A stretch of 64,000 nt of DNA from Kaistia sp. 32K (GCF_016629525.1 NZ_AP024269.1:1922001-1986000); one strand, 5' to 3'. Positions 8,563 to 20,522 are shown, counted from the first letter of the stretch. Numbers and translations are program-made. The notes: a model not told the origin generated them from the letters alone.

Positions 8563-10716
8563 CTAGCTGCGGCCGCCGCGATTGAGGTCGCGGTTGATCA
8601 CGAGCGCCGGCTCGCCGAGGCGGGCGCGGTAGACCTGCAGGTTCTCCATGCAGCGCATGACGTAGTTGCGCGTCTCGCTGAAGGGGATCCGTTCGATCCA
8701 GTCGACGGCGTCGATATTGGGATCGCGCGGGTCGCCATATTGCTGAACCCACTTGGTAACGCGGCTGCGGCCGGCGTTGTAGGCGGCGAACGACATGATG
8801 TAGGAGCCGTTGAAGCCGTTCACGAGCTCGGCCAGGTGGGCCGCGCCGATGGTGGCGTTGTAGCCGGCGTCGCTGGTCAGTCGATCCAGCGAATAGGGCA
8901 GGCCGGCCGCCTTGGCCACGACCTTGGCGGTGCCGGGCATCAGCTGGAGCAGGCCGCGCGCGCCGGCATGGCTGACGGCGCCGGGATTGAAGGCGCTCTC
9001 CTGGCGGGCGATGGCGTAGACGATCGACTTCTCGATGCTGGTGGTCTTCACCGAGCGCGGGATCGCCGCGGTCGGGAAGGCGAGGGTCTCGACCGGCAGG
9101 CCGCGCGTATAGGCCTTCTTGCCGACCTGCAGCGCCAGCTGGTGGTCGCCCCGCTTTTCCGCCATCTGGGCGAGGAGCGCCATCTCGGCCGGATTGGTCA
9201 GGGTCTCGGAAAGCCGGACGTAGAAGGCCCGCGAGCGGTCATTGTAGCCGGCAGCGGCGAAGCGCTGCGCCGCCTGGACCATCGGACGGCTGTTGAAGCG
9301 CTTCTGGAGCGCGCTGTCCGCCGTCGGCGGCGACGAGAGCTTCAGCTGCTTGACGCCGAGCTTGGAGGCGGCGAGCTGGCCGTAGAAGGTCGTGGGATAG
9401 GCGGCGGCGAGGCGGTACTGCGCGGTGGCCTCCGCCTTCTCGCCCAGGGCTTCCGCCGTGCGGCCGAGCCAATACTCGGCGCGCGACTGGCTCAGCGGCA
9501 TGCTCGAGACCTGCTGGATCGCCTGGAAGTGCCGGCGGGCGACGGCGGGGCTGTTCAGGAAACGCAGCGCATACCAGCCGGCGTGGAACTCGGCATCGGC
9601 CTGGTTGCTGCTCGATTCGGCCGCATGTTCGGATACCAGCTTGTAGGCGAGCTTGGCGTTGCCGAGATCGAGCAGTTCGCGCGAGAGCACGCGCCGTTCG
9701 ATCCACCAGGCGTCGGGATCGACCAGGGCTGCGCCGTCGCGCGGCGCCGTCAGCATCAGGGCGGCCGCCTCGCGGTAGTTCTCGCCCCGGCGCAGGTGCT
9801 GCACCTTGGAATAGATGTAGCCCGGATCCTTGCGCAGGCGCGCCGGCACCTTCTCGAGCAGGGCGCCGGCGTTCTTGTCCTTGCGGATCACGGCCGCGCG
9901 GGCCGCCGCCAGCTGCTGGATGTCGCCACCCAGCAATTTTGCCATGGCGAGGCCCTCAGCCGCGTCGTTATCGTAGAAGAACTTGTCCATCCGCGTCTTG
10001 TGATCAGCGGTGGTCAGCAGCCCTCCGAATTCCTTCAGGATCGTGGCTTCGGTGCTCTGCGAGAACGAATCCTTGCGCCACTTCGGGCGGAGCAGGGCGG
10101 CGGCGTCCTTGGTGCGGCCCGCGCCGACATAAGCGCGCAGCAGCAGCAGCGTGCCCTCGTCCGACCCCGGCTGGGTTCCGCCGAAGGCGCCGATAACGGT
10201 GGCAGGATCGGCGTTCATGCGCGTCAGCGCCTGCTCGGCGCGCCGGCGCAGCAGCGCCTGTCCCGGCCAATCGGAGAGCTCCTGCGCCACCTGCGTGATC
10301 TGCGATACGGGGACATCCGGGCTGCCGCTCTGGGCCACGAGCCAGGCGATGATGTCCTGGTTGGTCTTGTCCGGCATCATCCGGCCGAGCGCCTGCGCCT
10401 TGCCGATCTGTCCGCTGTCGATGAGCTTCAGGGCGGCGTCAAGGCCGAGCTGGCTCGGCGAAAGACGCTCGACGAGATCGTTTGCCTGCGAGGCAGCGCC
10501 GGCATTGGCCGGCCGCGACGGCTTGGCGACGGGGGTGATGCCGGAGGTGATGATTTCCCCGGACACGTCGGCGCCGCGGGAGGGGTTGGAGCGGGGAAGG
10601 GGCGTGGTCGAGGCGATGGCGTCGCCCAGGATGCCAAGGCTGATCAGAGCGCAACCTGCTGCCTGGGTCAGCATCCATCCGCGACGCTGCCAGCTGCGAT
10701 CCGCTTTCATCACCAT
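8563..10716 (-). CDS. slt: Soluble lytic murein transglycosylase
   Basis: A periplasmic enzyme of about 717 residues that cleaves peptidoglycan glycan strands to 1,6-anhydro products. A signal peptide occupies about residues 10-35. A long alpha-helical superhelix follows, and the C-terminal SLT domain has the catalytic glutamate in ARQESAF, the GARGLLQLMPGTA motif and AAYNAGRSRV. The start at 10716 is chosen because GGGAGGTGA lies seven bases upstream; an ATG six bases further in and an upstream start at 10806 are less well placed. It diverges from dapA. Confidence 0.93.
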   Translation of the reverse strand: MVMKADRSWQRRGWMLTQAAGCALISLGILGDAIASTTPLPRSNPSRGADVSGEIITSGITPVAKPSRPANAGAASQANDLVERLSPSQLGLDAALKLIDSGQIGKAQALGRMMPDKTNQDIIAWLVAQSGSPDVPVSQITQVAQELSDWPGQALLRRRAEQALTRMNADPATVIGAFGGTQPGSDEGTLLLLRAYVGAGRTKDAAALLRPKWRKDSFSQSTEATILKEFGGLLTTADHKTRMDKFFYDNDAAEGLAMAKLLGGDIQQLAAARAAVIRKDKNAGALLEKVPARLRKDPGYIYSKVQHLRRGENYREAAALMLTAPRDGAALVDPDAWWIERRVLSRELLDLGNAKLAYKLVSEHAAESSSNQADAEFHAGWYALRFLNSPAVARRHFQAIQQVSSMPLSQSRAEYWLGRTAEALGEKAEATAQYRLAAAYPTTFYGQLAASKLGVKQLKLSSPPTADSALQKRFNSRPMVQAAQRFAAAGYNDRSRAFYVRLSETLTNPAEMALLAQMAEKRGDHQLALQVGKKAYTRGLPVETLAFPTAAIPRSVKTTSIEKSIVYAIARQESAFNPGAVSHAGARGLLQLMPGTAKVVAKAAGLPYSLDRLTSDAGYNATIGAAHLAELVNGFNGSYIMSFAAYNAGRSRVTKWVQQYGDPRDPNIDAVDWIERIPFSETRNYVMRCMENLQVYRARLGEPALVINRDLNRGGRS

Positions 10717-11023
10717 GTCATCACCTCCCGTTTCGTTCCGCACCTCCGGCAGCTCCATCCTGGACGAATATCCCGATAGCGCTCTGACGAAGCCCGCTCG
10801 ACGCACACCAACTCATACAAGCACGCGTCGACCCTACGCGGTCATGGTGAACAAAGGCTTGACGCAACCTCCCGTCCAATGCGGAGGTGTTGCCCTGCCA
10901 AGGGGCAGCGATTATGTTCGCCGCCCAAGTTAGAGCACAAAACAAAGCATGTTGGACCGATCCGCCATCGGTCATGATCCGGGCGGAATTCGGCCAATTG
11001 ACGGCAAAAGGTGGAAGCGCGCG
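10717..11023. other. Divergent intergenic region between slt and dapA
   Basis: About 307 bases with no credible gene. It must hold the promoters of slt and dapA. A candidate dapA promoter is listed separately; on the slt side I only see the strong ribosome-binding site at its edge. Confidence 0.5.
10890..10918 (+). promoter_or_regulatory. Candidate sigma-70 promoter for dapA-smpB
   Basis: TTGCCC at 10890-10895 and TATGTT at 10913-10918 are separated by 17 bases, about 105 bases before the dapA start. Found by eye only. Confidence 0.35.
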
Positions 11024-11899
11024 ATGTTCAAGGGTTCGATCACGGCCATGGTCACCCCGATGCGAGAGGGTTCGGTCGATGAGGACGCGCTGCGTTCCTT
11101 CATCGATTGGCAGATCGCCGAGGGTACCCACGGTCTCGTGCCCGTCGGCACGACCGGCGAAAGCCCGACCTTGTCGCACGCGGAACACAAGCGCGTCGTC
11201 GAGATCACCATCGAGGTTGCGGGCGGCCGCGTCCCGGTGATCGCCGGTGCCGGTTCGAACAACACGGCCGAGGCGATCGACCTCGCCCGCCATGCCGAGA
11301 AGGCCGGCGCCGACGCCGTCCTCGTCGTCACGCCCTACTACAACAAGCCCAATCAGGAAGGCCTGTACCAACACTACAAGGCGATCAACGACGCCATCGG
11401 CATTCCGATCATCATTTACAACATCCCGCCGCGCTCGATCATCGACATGTCGGTCGAGACCATGGCGCGCCTGTTCGAGCTGAAGAACATCATCGGCGTC
11501 AAGGACGCGACGGCGAAGCTCGACCGCGTCAGCCTGCAGCGTCAGGCGATGGGGCCGGAGTTCCTGCAGCTTTCGGGCGAGGACGGCACGGCGCTCGGCT
11601 TCATGGCGCATGGCGGCCATGGCTGCATCTCCGTCGCCTCCAACGTCGCGCCGCGTCTCTGCGCGGAGTTCCAAGAGGCCTGCATGGCGGGTGACTTCGC
11701 CCGCGCGCTGACCTATCAGGACCGGCTGATGCCGTTGCATCACGCGATCTTCATCGAGCCGAACCCGACGGGCGTGAAGTATGCGCTGTCGCTGCTCGGC
11801 CGCATGGAAGACCGCGTCCGCCTGCCGCTGGTCGGCATCTCCGACCCCACCAAGACGGCCATCCGCAGCGCCCTTGCGCATGCGGGCCTGATCAACTGA
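11024..11899 (+). CDS. dapA: 4-hydroxy-tetrahydrodipicolinate synthase
   Basis: A cytosolic aldolase-class enzyme that condenses pyruvate with aspartate semialdehyde, the first committed step of lysine and diaminopimelate synthesis. The 291-residue product has the pyruvate-binding GTTGESPTL motif, the catalytic tyrosine in [10 protein letters not shown] and the Schiff-base lysine in GVKDATAKL. The start at 11024 (MFKGSITAM) gives the standard N-terminus and follows AAGGTGGAA. It is followed after 12 bases by smpB, with which it probably forms an operon. Confidence 0.96.
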   Translation: MFKGSITAMVTPMREGSVDEDALRSFIDWQIAEGTHGLVPVGTTGESPTLSHAEHKRVVEITIEVAGGRVPVIAGAGSNNTAEAIDLARHAEKAGADAVLVVTPYYNKPNQEGLYQHYKAINDAIGIPIIIYNIPPRSIIDMSVETMARLFELKNIIGVKDATAKLDRVSLQRQAMGPEFLQLSGEDGTALGFMAHGGHGCISVASNVAPRLCAEFQEACMAGDFARALTYQDRLMPLHHAIFIEPNPTGVKYALSLLGRMEDRVRLPLVGISDPTKTAIRSALAHAGLIN

Positions 11900-11911
11900 A
11901 GGCAATGAATC

Positions 11912-12388
11912 ATGAGTAGCGGCACCGGCGATCCGCGTTATCGGCTTGCCGCCGACAATCGACGCGCACGCTACGATTTCGAGATCGGCCAGACCTACGA
12001 AGCAGGCATCATGCTGACCGGCACGGAGATCAAGTCTCTCCGTGGCGGGCGCAGCACGATTGGCGATTCCTATGCTGCCGAAAAGGGCGGCGAGGTCTGG
12101 CTGTTCAACGCCTATATCCCGGAATACCTGCAGGCCAACCAGTTCAACCACGAGACGCGCCGCCCGCGGAAACTTCTCCTGCACAAGAAGGAGATCGCGC
12201 GCCTCTCGCAGGCCGTGCAGCGCGAGGGCATGACGATCGTGCCGCTCAAGATCTATTTCAACGACAAGGGGCGGGCGAAGGTCGAGATCGCGCTGGCGCG
12301 CGGCAAGAAGCAGCACGACAAGCGGCAGGCCGAGAAGGCGCGTGACTGGAACCGCGAGAAGGGCCGCCTGATGCGCGACAAGGGCTGA
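11912..12388 (+). CDS. smpB: SsrA-binding protein SmpB
   Basis: A 158-residue partner of tmRNA in the rescue of stalled ribosomes. Typical features are the N-terminal RRARYDFEI, the beta-barrel segment [13 protein letters not shown], the NAYIPEY and [10 protein letters not shown] motifs, and the basic C-terminal tail rich in Lys, Arg and Asp that reads the decoding centre. Downstream of dapA in one operon that ends at the terminator after 12420. The tmRNA gene itself is not in the window. Confidence 0.96.
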   Translation: MSSGTGDPRYRLAADNRRARYDFEIGQTYEAGIMLTGTEIKSLRGGRSTIGDSYAAEKGGEVWLFNAYIPEYLQANQFNHETRRPRKLLLHKKEIARLSQAVQREGMTIVPLKIYFNDKGRAKVEIALARGKKQHDKRQAEKARDWNREKGRLMRDKG

Positions 12389-12420
12389 CGCGCCCTCGCT
12401 TCCACGGATTGAGATGGAGA

Positions 12421-12450
12421 AAGCCCGGTCGCGATGCGGCCGGGCTTTTC
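12421..12450 (+). terminator. Rho-independent terminator of dapA-smpB
   Basis: A GC-rich hairpin with AAGCCCGG (12421-12428) pairing with CCGGGCTT (12440-12447), extended by CGC/GCG around a GAT loop, followed by TTTTCGTTTT. It lies 32 bases after the smpB stop. Confidence 0.8.
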
Positions 12451-12472
12451 GTTTTGGCGTTCAGGCAACAAA

Positions 12473-12501
12473 AAGGCCCCGCCGATTTTCGGCGGGGCCT
12501 T
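12473..12501 (-). terminator. Terminator of the porin gene
   Basis: A perfect 13-bp stem (12473-12485 with 12489-12501) and three-base loop, with a T-run on the minus strand after the stem. It is placed to end porin transcription. The plus-strand side has weaker T content, but it could be bidirectional and back up the smpB terminator. Confidence 0.75.
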
Positions 12502-12512
12502 CTTCATTTCGG

Positions 12513-12540
12513 GCGTCCGGTGGATCGCTCCACCGGACGC
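12513..12540 (-). repeat. Hairpin in the 3' region of the porin mRNA
   Basis: A perfect 12-bp inverted repeat, GCGTCCGGTGGA with its complement and a TCGC loop, 22 bases beyond the porin stop and just before the terminator. No T-run follows, so it is more likely a stabilising 3' structure than a second terminator. Confidence 0.5.
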
Positions 12541-12562
12541 GATATCGCCGAGGCGACCTGGA

Positions 12563-13783
12563 TTACCAGGAGCGCTTCAGGAACAGGTTGGCGGTCCAGG
12601 AGTCGCCGTCGTTCGCGATGTCTGCGATCGGGTTGTTCTTGATGTCGACGTCCGTGTAGAAGATGTCGGCGACGAGCTCGAGACCCTTGACCGGAGCGTA
12701 GGCGGTGTTGAAGCCAACGCGCCAAGCGTCGACCTTCACGTTGTCGATGCTGCCCGAGCCGTCGAAGCTGGCGTAACCGCCCGAGAGCGACGACCAGAGC
12801 TGCGGGGTCCAGACGTGCTTGTACGAAGCAAGCGCGCTCCAGCTCGAGCCGGAAGCGGCCGAGAAGAGCTTGTCGTCGAGGCCGAGCGAGCCGACGACCG
12901 AGGTGCCGCCCGAGATACCCGTGAACGAGTTGGCGTTGTCGCCGTAAGCAGCCGACACGAAGAAGCGGTCGCCCGGCGACAGGTTGTCGAGAGCAACCTC
13001 GAGACCGCCACCGACGGCCCAGCCGGTCTTGCCTTCGCCCGTGTTGAAGTCAACGGCCGTCTTCGTGTAAGCGCCAGCGACCTTCGCGCTGAAGATGCCC
13101 GACGAGTAGGTGACGGCGCCGATGATATCCGGGATGTTGTCGTTGCCGCGCGTAATACCGGACTGGTCGATGTAGTACCCGACGGAGCTGCGATCGCGCT
13201 GGTCTTCGACCGAGATGGCCAGACCGAAGCCGTTGACGGCATAGGTCAGCTGGATGTGATCGGTGGTCGAATCCGAACCGAACATGCCGGTGTCGTCATA
13301 GCCGCGACCGAAGTCGAACAGCGAGGTGAAGTAACCAGCCTTGAGCGGTCCGAGCTCGAGGTACGCGCTGTCGACGTAAGCCGAATTGGTCGACTCGTTG
13401 ATGAAGTCGGCCGCGTCATTGCCGGTGCCGGTCTTGTTGCCGGTCTTGGCGCGGTAGTCGATGAAGCCGGTCAGGTTACCGTATTCGGTGACCGACGAAG
13501 CCGTCAGCTGGATCGAAACTTCCGTGTAGAAGTTGCCCCAGTTGTTGTTGTCGTTCTTGTCCAGCGGGCTGCGATCGCCGCCGCCGAAGGACGTGCCGAA
13601 CTCGACGTAGCCGCCGATCTTGATGCAGGTGTCCGTGCCGGGGGAGTAAAAGAAGCCCGAACCGAAGGCGTCGCAGACCTTCACGTAATCGACCGGCTCG
13701 GCGACCGTGAGATCGGCAGCCTGAGCGCCGCCTGCGAGCACGATTGCTGCGGCCGAGCCGAGCAGAATGGACTTAAAGTTCAT
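12563..13783 (-). CDS. Rhizobial-type outer membrane porin
   Basis: A 406-residue porin of the Omp2a/Omp2b-like family of Hyphomicrobiales, with a 22-residue signal peptide cleaved near AQAAD. The mature N-terminus (PVDYVKVCDAFGSGFFY, then CIKIGGYVEFG) has the family's paired cysteines, and the protein ends in an aromatic residue (LKRSW), as expected for an assembly-competent beta-barrel. Alternating amphipathic strands occur throughout. It should form a trimeric general diffusion pore. Codon use is very biased, as in highly expressed genes. It has a long AT-richer upstream region and two hairpins after the stop. Confidence 0.92.
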   Translation of the reverse strand: MNFKSILLGSAAAIVLAGGAQAADLTVAEPVDYVKVCDAFGSGFFYSPGTDTCIKIGGYVEFGTSFGGGDRSPLDKNDNNNWGNFYTEVSIQLTASSVTEYGNLTGFIDYRAKTGNKTGTGNDAADFINESTNSAYVDSAYLELGPLKAGYFTSLFDFGRGYDDTGMFGSDSTTDHIQLTYAVNGFGLAISVEDQRDRSSVGYYIDQSGITRGNDNIPDIIGAVTYSSGIFSAKVAGAYTKTAVDFNTGEGKTGWAVGGGLEVALDNLSPGDRFFVSAAYGDNANSFTGISGGTSVVGSLGLDDKLFSAASGSSWSALASYKHVWTPQLWSSLSGGYASFDGSGSIDNVKVDAWRVGFNTAYAPVKGLELVADIFYTDVDIKNNPIADIANDGDSWTANLFLKRSW

Positions 13784-14283
13784 GAAACCTGACCTCTAGT
13801 TGTCAGGGGATCGAAAGAAGCGTCGCTGCCCCGGCTGCGCCAATTCAGGCGCTTCGAAGCGGCATGCTGCCCCAGTTCCCCCAGCCAATGAGCTGTCCGT
13901 GACCCCCCATGGGAAACGGACAGGACTTTCTCCAAATCACTCTTCGAAAGTCAGGTGAACTTAGCTGGGAAGATGATTCACGTAACTCAAAAACAGCCAA
14001 GCTTCCGATATGTATGGGTGATTGTAAGCTTTAGTTGCTATTTTACAGCACCCGCTGTTTGGCAAGCAGAACCAAGGGTTTGTGCGGGGAATGGCGACGA
14101 GGACAGGGCTCCGACGCGCGCGGCTGCCTCGAGCGGGGTCGTGGGAGGTCGGTTGAGACGGCTAAGCGATTGGCTTGTCGAGGGAAGCAAAGCGGCGCGT
14201 GCCGGAGGCTCATCGCATCTCGATGGGGCCAGACTTTGGTCGCGCTGGGCCGGAATAAAGAGGGGCTGGGCCTGCCGGGGCGG
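13784..14283. other. Porin upstream region, AT-rich, no gene
   Basis: About 500 bases. The part from 13940 to 14060 is clearly richer in A+T than its surroundings and probably contains the porin promoter. An 8-bp stem, CTGTCCGT (13893-13900) with ACGGACAG (13916-13923), would lie in the porin leader if transcription starts further upstream. A smaller inverted repeat, ACAGC-ACCC-GCTGT, is at 14045-14058. An open frame on the plus strand through here has no support. I see no tRNA. Confidence 0.5.
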
Positions 14284-14934
14284 TCAGCGCGGGTCGGCGT
14301 CGAGGAACTCGCGCATGTCCGAGAACACCGAGCGGAACATGTCCGTCGTCAGCACGCCGGTGTTCGTATTGTAGCGCGAGCAGTGATAGCTGTCGAAGAC
14401 GGTAAGGCTGCCGATATTATGATGCGCGCCGTGGGCGAACTTCCGGCGGGCCATCTTCTCGCCCAGGGCGACGACGATGCTGTCATGCGCGATCTTGCCG
14501 AGCGCGAGGATCGCCCGCAGTCGCGGCATGCCGTCGATCGTGGCGCCGAGATAGGGGCGGCAGGTGCGGATCTCGTCGGTGGTCGGCTTGTTCTCGGGCG
14601 GCACGCAGCGCACCGCATTGGTGATCGCCGTGTCGATCGGGGTCAGGCTGTCGTCTGGCCGCGCCTCGAATACGCCACGCGCAAAACCGAACTCGATCAT
14701 CGTCTGGTACAGGAGGTCGCCGGCATAGTCGCCGGTGAACGGGCGGCCGGTGCGATTGGCGCCGCGCAGGCCCGGCGCGAGCCCGACGATCAGCAGGCGC
14801 CCGTCATCCACCCCGAAGGAAGGGACGGGCGCGTTGTTCCAGTCCGGCTGCCGGGCGCGCCATTCCTCGCGAAAGGCGACGAGGCGAGGGCAGAGCGGGC
14901 AGTCGCGGCCAGGATCCGAGGAAGACAGAGTCAC
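14284..14934 (-). CDS. udgB: Uracil-DNA glycosylase, UdgB (family 5)-like
   Basis: A 216-residue base-excision enzyme that removes uracil from DNA. It has the iron-sulfur-type cysteines of families 4 and 5 (CPLCPRL near residue 12, further Cys in NAVRCVPPENKP and RTCRPYL), the motif GLAPGLRGANRTGRPFTGD, and the late motif SYHCSRYNTNTG characteristic of family 5. The first motif lacks the acidic residue of family 4, again like UdgB. The start is a GTG at 14934 with only a weak ribosome-binding site. Fifteen bases separate it from the NYN-domain gene upstream, so the two are probably co-transcribed. Confidence 0.82.
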   Translation of the reverse strand: MTLSSSDPGRDCPLCPRLVAFREEWRARQPDWNNAPVPSFGVDDGRLLIVGLAPGLRGANRTGRPFTGDYAGDLLYQTMIEFGFARGVFEARPDDSLTPIDTAITNAVRCVPPENKPTTDEIRTCRPYLGATIDGMPRLRAILALGKIAHDSIVVALGEKMARRKFAHGAHHNIGSLTVFDSYHCSRYNTNTGVLTTDMFRSVFSDMREFLDADPR

Positions 14935-14949
14935 CAGTCAGGCCCGTAC

Positions 14950-15555
14950 TCAGATCTCGTCGTCGAATTCGTCGTCGAAATTGCCGCCGCTCGCGTGCTG
15001 CCGCTCGGCGCTGCGATGCGCCCGCTCGGACGGATCCCGGCCGATCCGGTTCTGCAGGCTCACCAGGTCGATGAAATGGTCGGCCTGGCGCCTGAGTTCG
15101 TCGGCGATCATCGGCGGCTGCGTCGAAAGCGTCGAGACGACGGACACCTTGCGGCCCTTGCGCTGCACGGCCTCGACCAGCGAGCGGAAATCGCCGTCGC
15201 CGGAGAAGAGGACGACATGGTCGACATGCTCGGCCACTTCCATGACGTGGACGGCGAGTTCGATGTCCATGTTGCCCTTGACCTTGCGGCGGCCGGCGGC
15301 GTCGAAGAATTCCTTGGTCGGCTTGGTCACCACTGTGTAGCCGTTGTAGTCGAGCCAGTCGATCAGCGGCCGGATCGAGGAATACTCCTGATCCTCCGAC
15401 AGCGCCGTATAATAATAGGCGCGCATCAGGTAGCCCTTGGACTGGAACTCGACCAGCAGCTTCTTGTAGTCGATGTCGAACGCCAGTGCCTTGGCGGCGG
15501 CGTACAAATTGGCGCCATCGATAAAGAGCGCAATCTTCTCGCGTGCGTCGAACAT
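14950..15555 (-). CDS. LabA/DUF88-type NYN-domain protein
   Basis: A 201-residue protein of the NYN (PIN-like) fold, predicted to be a metal-dependent RNase. Acidic positions expected for metal binding are in LFIDGANLY (start), GNMDIELAV (middle) and LFSGDGDF. The sequence ends in a disordered acidic tail (DDEFDDEI). I start at the ATG at 15555 because the motif follows directly; the open frame extends 22 codons further without homology. It is the neighbour of rpoZ, as in other Hyphomicrobiales, but in the opposite direction. Confidence 0.85.
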   Translation of the reverse strand: MFDAREKIALFIDGANLYAAAKALAFDIDYKKLLVEFQSKGYLMRAYYYTALSEDQEYSSIRPLIDWLDYNGYTVVTKPTKEFFDAAGRRKVKGNMDIELAVHVMEVAEHVDHVVLFSGDGDFRSLVEAVQRKGRKVSVVSTLSTQPPMIADELRRQADHFIDLVSLQNRIGRDPSERAHRSAERQHASGGNFDDEFDDEI

Positions 15556-15743
15556 TTGAGGACCCAATAATCCAGACAATAATAGAAAGAATGACGAGGC
15601 GGCCGGCGGCGGCCGACTCAAAAGTGCAATATTGAATCCATATAGGGTGCGCAGGGCGTCGGCAAACGGTCTACCAGCAGGCCTCGGTCCCGCCGGGCCG
15701 CATCGCGTCCCGCCGTAGCGGGCTGGGTGCGCCGTATAAACTC

Positions 15744-15772
15744 TTGCAATTCAACGGCCACGCTCTTATTCA
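15744..15772 (+). promoter_or_regulatory. Candidate promoter of rpoZ
   Basis: TTGCAA (15744-15749) and TATTCA (15767-15772) with a 17-base spacer, about 43 bases before the rpoZ start. Seen by eye. Confidence 0.4.
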
Positions 15773-15814
15773 TGCGCGCTTGAACCCCAGACTTTCCCGA
15801 ACAGGAGACCTGAC

Positions 15815-16189
15815 ATGGCGCGCGTCACCGTGGAAGATTGCGTCGACAAGGTCGAGAACCGCTTCGAGCTGGTCCTCCTTGCCGGCCATCGTGCTCGCAT
15901 GATCGCCAGCGGCTCGCCGCTGACCATCGATCGCGACAACGACAAGAACCCCGTCGTTGCGCTCCGCGAGATCGCCGACGAGACCATCCACCCGGATGAT
16001 CTCAAGGAAGACCTGATCCATTCGCTGCAGAAGTATGTCGAGGTCGACGAGCCCGAGCAGGACCTCCAGCTGCTGGCCGACGATTCGGCCGACGAGGACA
16101 ACGGCGTCGCTTTCGACCGCATGTCGGAAGAGGACCTGCTGCGCGGTCTCGAGAACATGGTTCCGCCGGACAAGCAGGACGATTTCTGA
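15815..16189 (+). CDS. rpoZ: RNA polymerase omega subunit
   Basis: A 124-residue omega subunit that helps assemble the beta' subunit and takes part in ppGpp binding. The N-terminal [23 protein letters not shown] segment with the RAR motif and the VVALREIAD helix are typical; the acidic C-terminal extension is usual for alphaproteobacteria. It stands directly upstream of the (p)ppGpp synthetase gene. A short GC hairpin lies between them. Confidence 0.96.
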   Translation: MARVTVEDCVDKVENRFELVLLAGHRARMIASGSPLTIDRDNDKNPVVALREIADETIHPDDLKEDLIHSLQKYVEVDEPEQDLQLLADDSADEDNGVAFDRMSEEDLLRGLENMVPPDKQDDF

Positions 16190-16311
16190 GGCTTCGCGCC
16201 GCAGCAGGGCTGAACCGCTTGTCGTTTAGCCTCGTTCGCTATCCTATATGAACGGATAGCCTTTTGGCCGGGTCATGCCCGGCCTATTCGTATGCCCGCG
16301 GAAGCCGCGCC

Positions 16312-18519
<2,208 letters not shown>

Positions 18520-18553
18520 CGGCCGCGACGGCAAGATCTGGACTGGATACCGA

Positions 18554-19132
18554 ATGAATCAAGCTGAAATCCTCGATGTGTTCCGCGCGTCCGGCGCTCT
18601 GCTCGAGGGCCATTTCATCCTGAGCTCTGGGTTGCGCAGCCCGATCTTCCTGCAAAAGGCCCGCGTCTTCATGTATCCGGACCGGACGGAGCGGCTGTGC
18701 AAGGCGCTTGCCGAGAAGATCCGCGAATCCGGCGTCGAGTTTGACCTCATCGTGTCGCCGGCGCTCGGCGGCCTGATCCCGGGTTACGAGACGGCCCGCC
18801 ATCTCGGCGTCCCGGCGATGTGGGTCGAGCGCGAGCAGGGCGAATTCCGCCTGCGCCGCTTCGAGCTGCCGGAGAATGCCCGCATCATCGTCGTCGAGGA
18901 CATCGTCAGCACCGGCCTCTCGATCCGCGAAACCATCAGCGCGATCCGGGCCATCGGCGGCAATGTCGTCGCCGCCGCCTGCCTCATCGATCGCTCCGAC
19001 GGCGAGGCGGAAGTCGGTGTTCCCTTGGTAGCGCTGACCCGCTACAAGGTGCCTGCCTACCCGGTGGACCAGTTGCCGCCGGAACTCGCCGCCATCCCGC
19101 CGGTAAAGCCGGGAAGCCGCAGCCTCGCCTGA
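18554..19132 (+). CDS. pyrE: Orotate phosphoribosyltransferase
   Basis: A 192-residue enzyme of pyrimidine synthesis that joins orotate to PRPP to give OMP. The PRPP-binding signature [13 protein letters not shown] is complete, and the N-terminal [12 protein letters not shown] motif is typical. It follows rsh after 34 bases in the common Hyphomicrobiales order. Confidence 0.95.
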   Translation: MNQAEILDVFRASGALLEGHFILSSGLRSPIFLQKARVFMYPDRTERLCKALAEKIRESGVEFDLIVSPALGGLIPGYETARHLGVPAMWVEREQGEFRLRRFELPENARIIVVEDIVSTGLSIRETISAIRAIGGNVVAAACLIDRSDGEAEVGVPLVALTRYKVPAYPVDQLPPELAAIPPVKPGSRSLA

Positions 19133-19164
19133 GGCCGTCGCGCAGAGCACGATCGCTGCATTCC

Positions 19165-19740
19165 ATGCTGTTTCGTCGTCGCCGTCCCCTGAAGCCACAC
19201 CAGAAGCTGGCCCAGTTTGTGTGGCCGAGGGGAGGGTGGGCGCGAACGTCGCTCTACTACCGCAAGCGGCTGATGCGGCTGTCAGACACGCCGCATTCGA
19301 TCGCGGCGGGTTTCGCGGTCGGCGTCGCGCTGGCGATCACGCCGTTCCTCGGCTTTCACTACCTGCTCTGTCTCGCCGTCGCCTTCCTCGTCCGGGGGAA
19401 CGTTCTCGCGGCCGTGCTCGGCACCTCGCTCGGCAACCCGCTGACCTTCCCGTTCATCTGGCTCGGCACCTTCGAGACCGGCAGCCTGATCCTCGGCTGG
19501 TTCGGCCAGCGTCCGGACCCGATCGACTTCGACCATCTGGCGCACAAGCTGCTGACCGATTCCTGGCGCGAGATTTGGCCGATCATCGAGCCAATGCTGA
19601 TTGGCGCCATCCCGATCGCACTCGTTCTGGGTGCGATCTCCTATGTTCTCGTCTATATGGCGGCGAAGAGTTTCCAGTCGTCGCGTCGGCAGAGATTCGC
19701 CGTGCGGCGGAGCGCCTTGCACGGCCATCGCCGGCATTGA
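19165..19740 (+). CDS. DUF2062 membrane protein
   Basis: A 191-residue protein with a basic N-terminus and two to three membrane helices at about residues 45-90, 95-115 and 145-170. The [17 protein letters not shown] and [12 protein letters not shown] motifs are typical of DUF2062. I start at the ATG at 19165; the open frame extends further back into pyrE without support. The function of the family is unknown. It lies between pyrE and pdxJ in one run of genes. Confidence 0.85.
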   Translation: MLFRRRRPLKPHQKLAQFVWPRGGWARTSLYYRKRLMRLSDTPHSIAAGFAVGVALAITPFLGFHYLLCLAVAFLVRGNVLAAVLGTSLGNPLTFPFIWLGTFETGSLILGWFGQRPDPIDFDHLAHKLLTDSWREIWPIIEPMLIGAIPIALVLGAISYVLVYMAAKSFQSSRRQRFAVRRSALHGHRRH

Positions 19741-19757
19741 TTGAAAGGGATCGCGTC

Positions 19758-20522
19758 GTGACTGTCCGCAACGAACTCCGCCTCGGCGTCAACGTCGATC
19801 ACGTCGCGACGGTCCGCAACGCGCGCGGCGGCGTGCATCCGGACCCGGTCCGGGCGGCGCAGCTGGCGGCAGCCGCCGGCGCCGACGGCATCACGGCGCA
19901 TCTCCGCGAGGACCGGCGCCACATCATCGACAGCGATATCGAGCGCCTGCGCGCCGAGATCGCCCTGCCGCTCAATTTCGAGATGGCGGCAACGCGCGAG
20001 ATGGTGGACATCGCGCTCCGGCACCGGCCGCACGCCGCCTGCATCGTGCCGGAACGGCGCGAGGAGCGGACGACGGAAGGTGGCCTGGACGCCGCCGGCC
20101 AGCTCGCCCATCTGCTGCCCCTCGTGCGCGAACTCGGAAGCGCTGACATTCGCGTCTCGCTGTTCATCGCCGCCGATCGCCGGCAGATTGACGCCGCCGT
20201 GGCGCTTGGCGCGCCGGTGGTCGAGCTGCATACGGGAACCTATTGCGAGGCGATCGAGGACGGGCCGGAGGCTTTCGAGCGCGAGCGGGCCCGCATCGAG
20301 GACGCCGCCCGCTATGGCGCCAGCCTCGGGCTCGAGATCCATGCCGGCCATGGCCTCGCCTTCGATACGGTGCAGCCGATTGCCGCCATTCCGGTCATTC
20401 GCGAACTCAATATCGGCCATTTCCTCATCGGCGAGGCGATCTTCGTCGGTCTCGAACAGTCAATCCGCACAATGCGCCGTCTCATGGACGAGGCCCGCGC
20501 CCAGGCCGATGCGCTGTCATGA
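19758..20522 (+). CDS. pdxJ: Pyridoxine 5'-phosphate synthase
   Basis: A 254-residue TIM-barrel enzyme of the DXP-dependent vitamin B6 pathway; it makes pyridoxine phosphate from 1-deoxyxylulose 5-phosphate and 3-amino-2-oxopropyl phosphate. Key motifs are [17 protein letters not shown] at the start, [17 protein letters not shown], and [10 protein letters not shown]. The start is a GTG at 19758 preceded by AAAGGGA. Its stop overlaps the acpS start. Confidence 0.95.
   Translation: MTVRNELRLGVNVDHVATVRNARGGVHPDPVRAAQLAAAAGADGITAHLREDRRHIIDSDIERLRAEIALPLNFEMAATREMVDIALRHRPHAACIVPERREERTTEGGLDAAGQLAHLLPLVRELGSADIRVSLFIAADRRQIDAAVALGAPVVELHTGTYCEAIEDGPEAFERERARIEDAARYGASLGLEIHAGHGLAFDTVQPIAAIPVIRELNIGHFLIGEAIFVGLEQSIRTMRRLMDEARAQADALS

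Noticed and set aside
12434..13792. 452-codon open frame antisense to the porin
   Set aside because: Shadow of a strongly biased gene; no recognisable domain.
13955..14374. Possible small gene in the porin upstream region
   Set aside because: GTG start without ribosome-binding site; overlaps the uracil-DNA glycosylase gene on the other strand; composition not gene-like.
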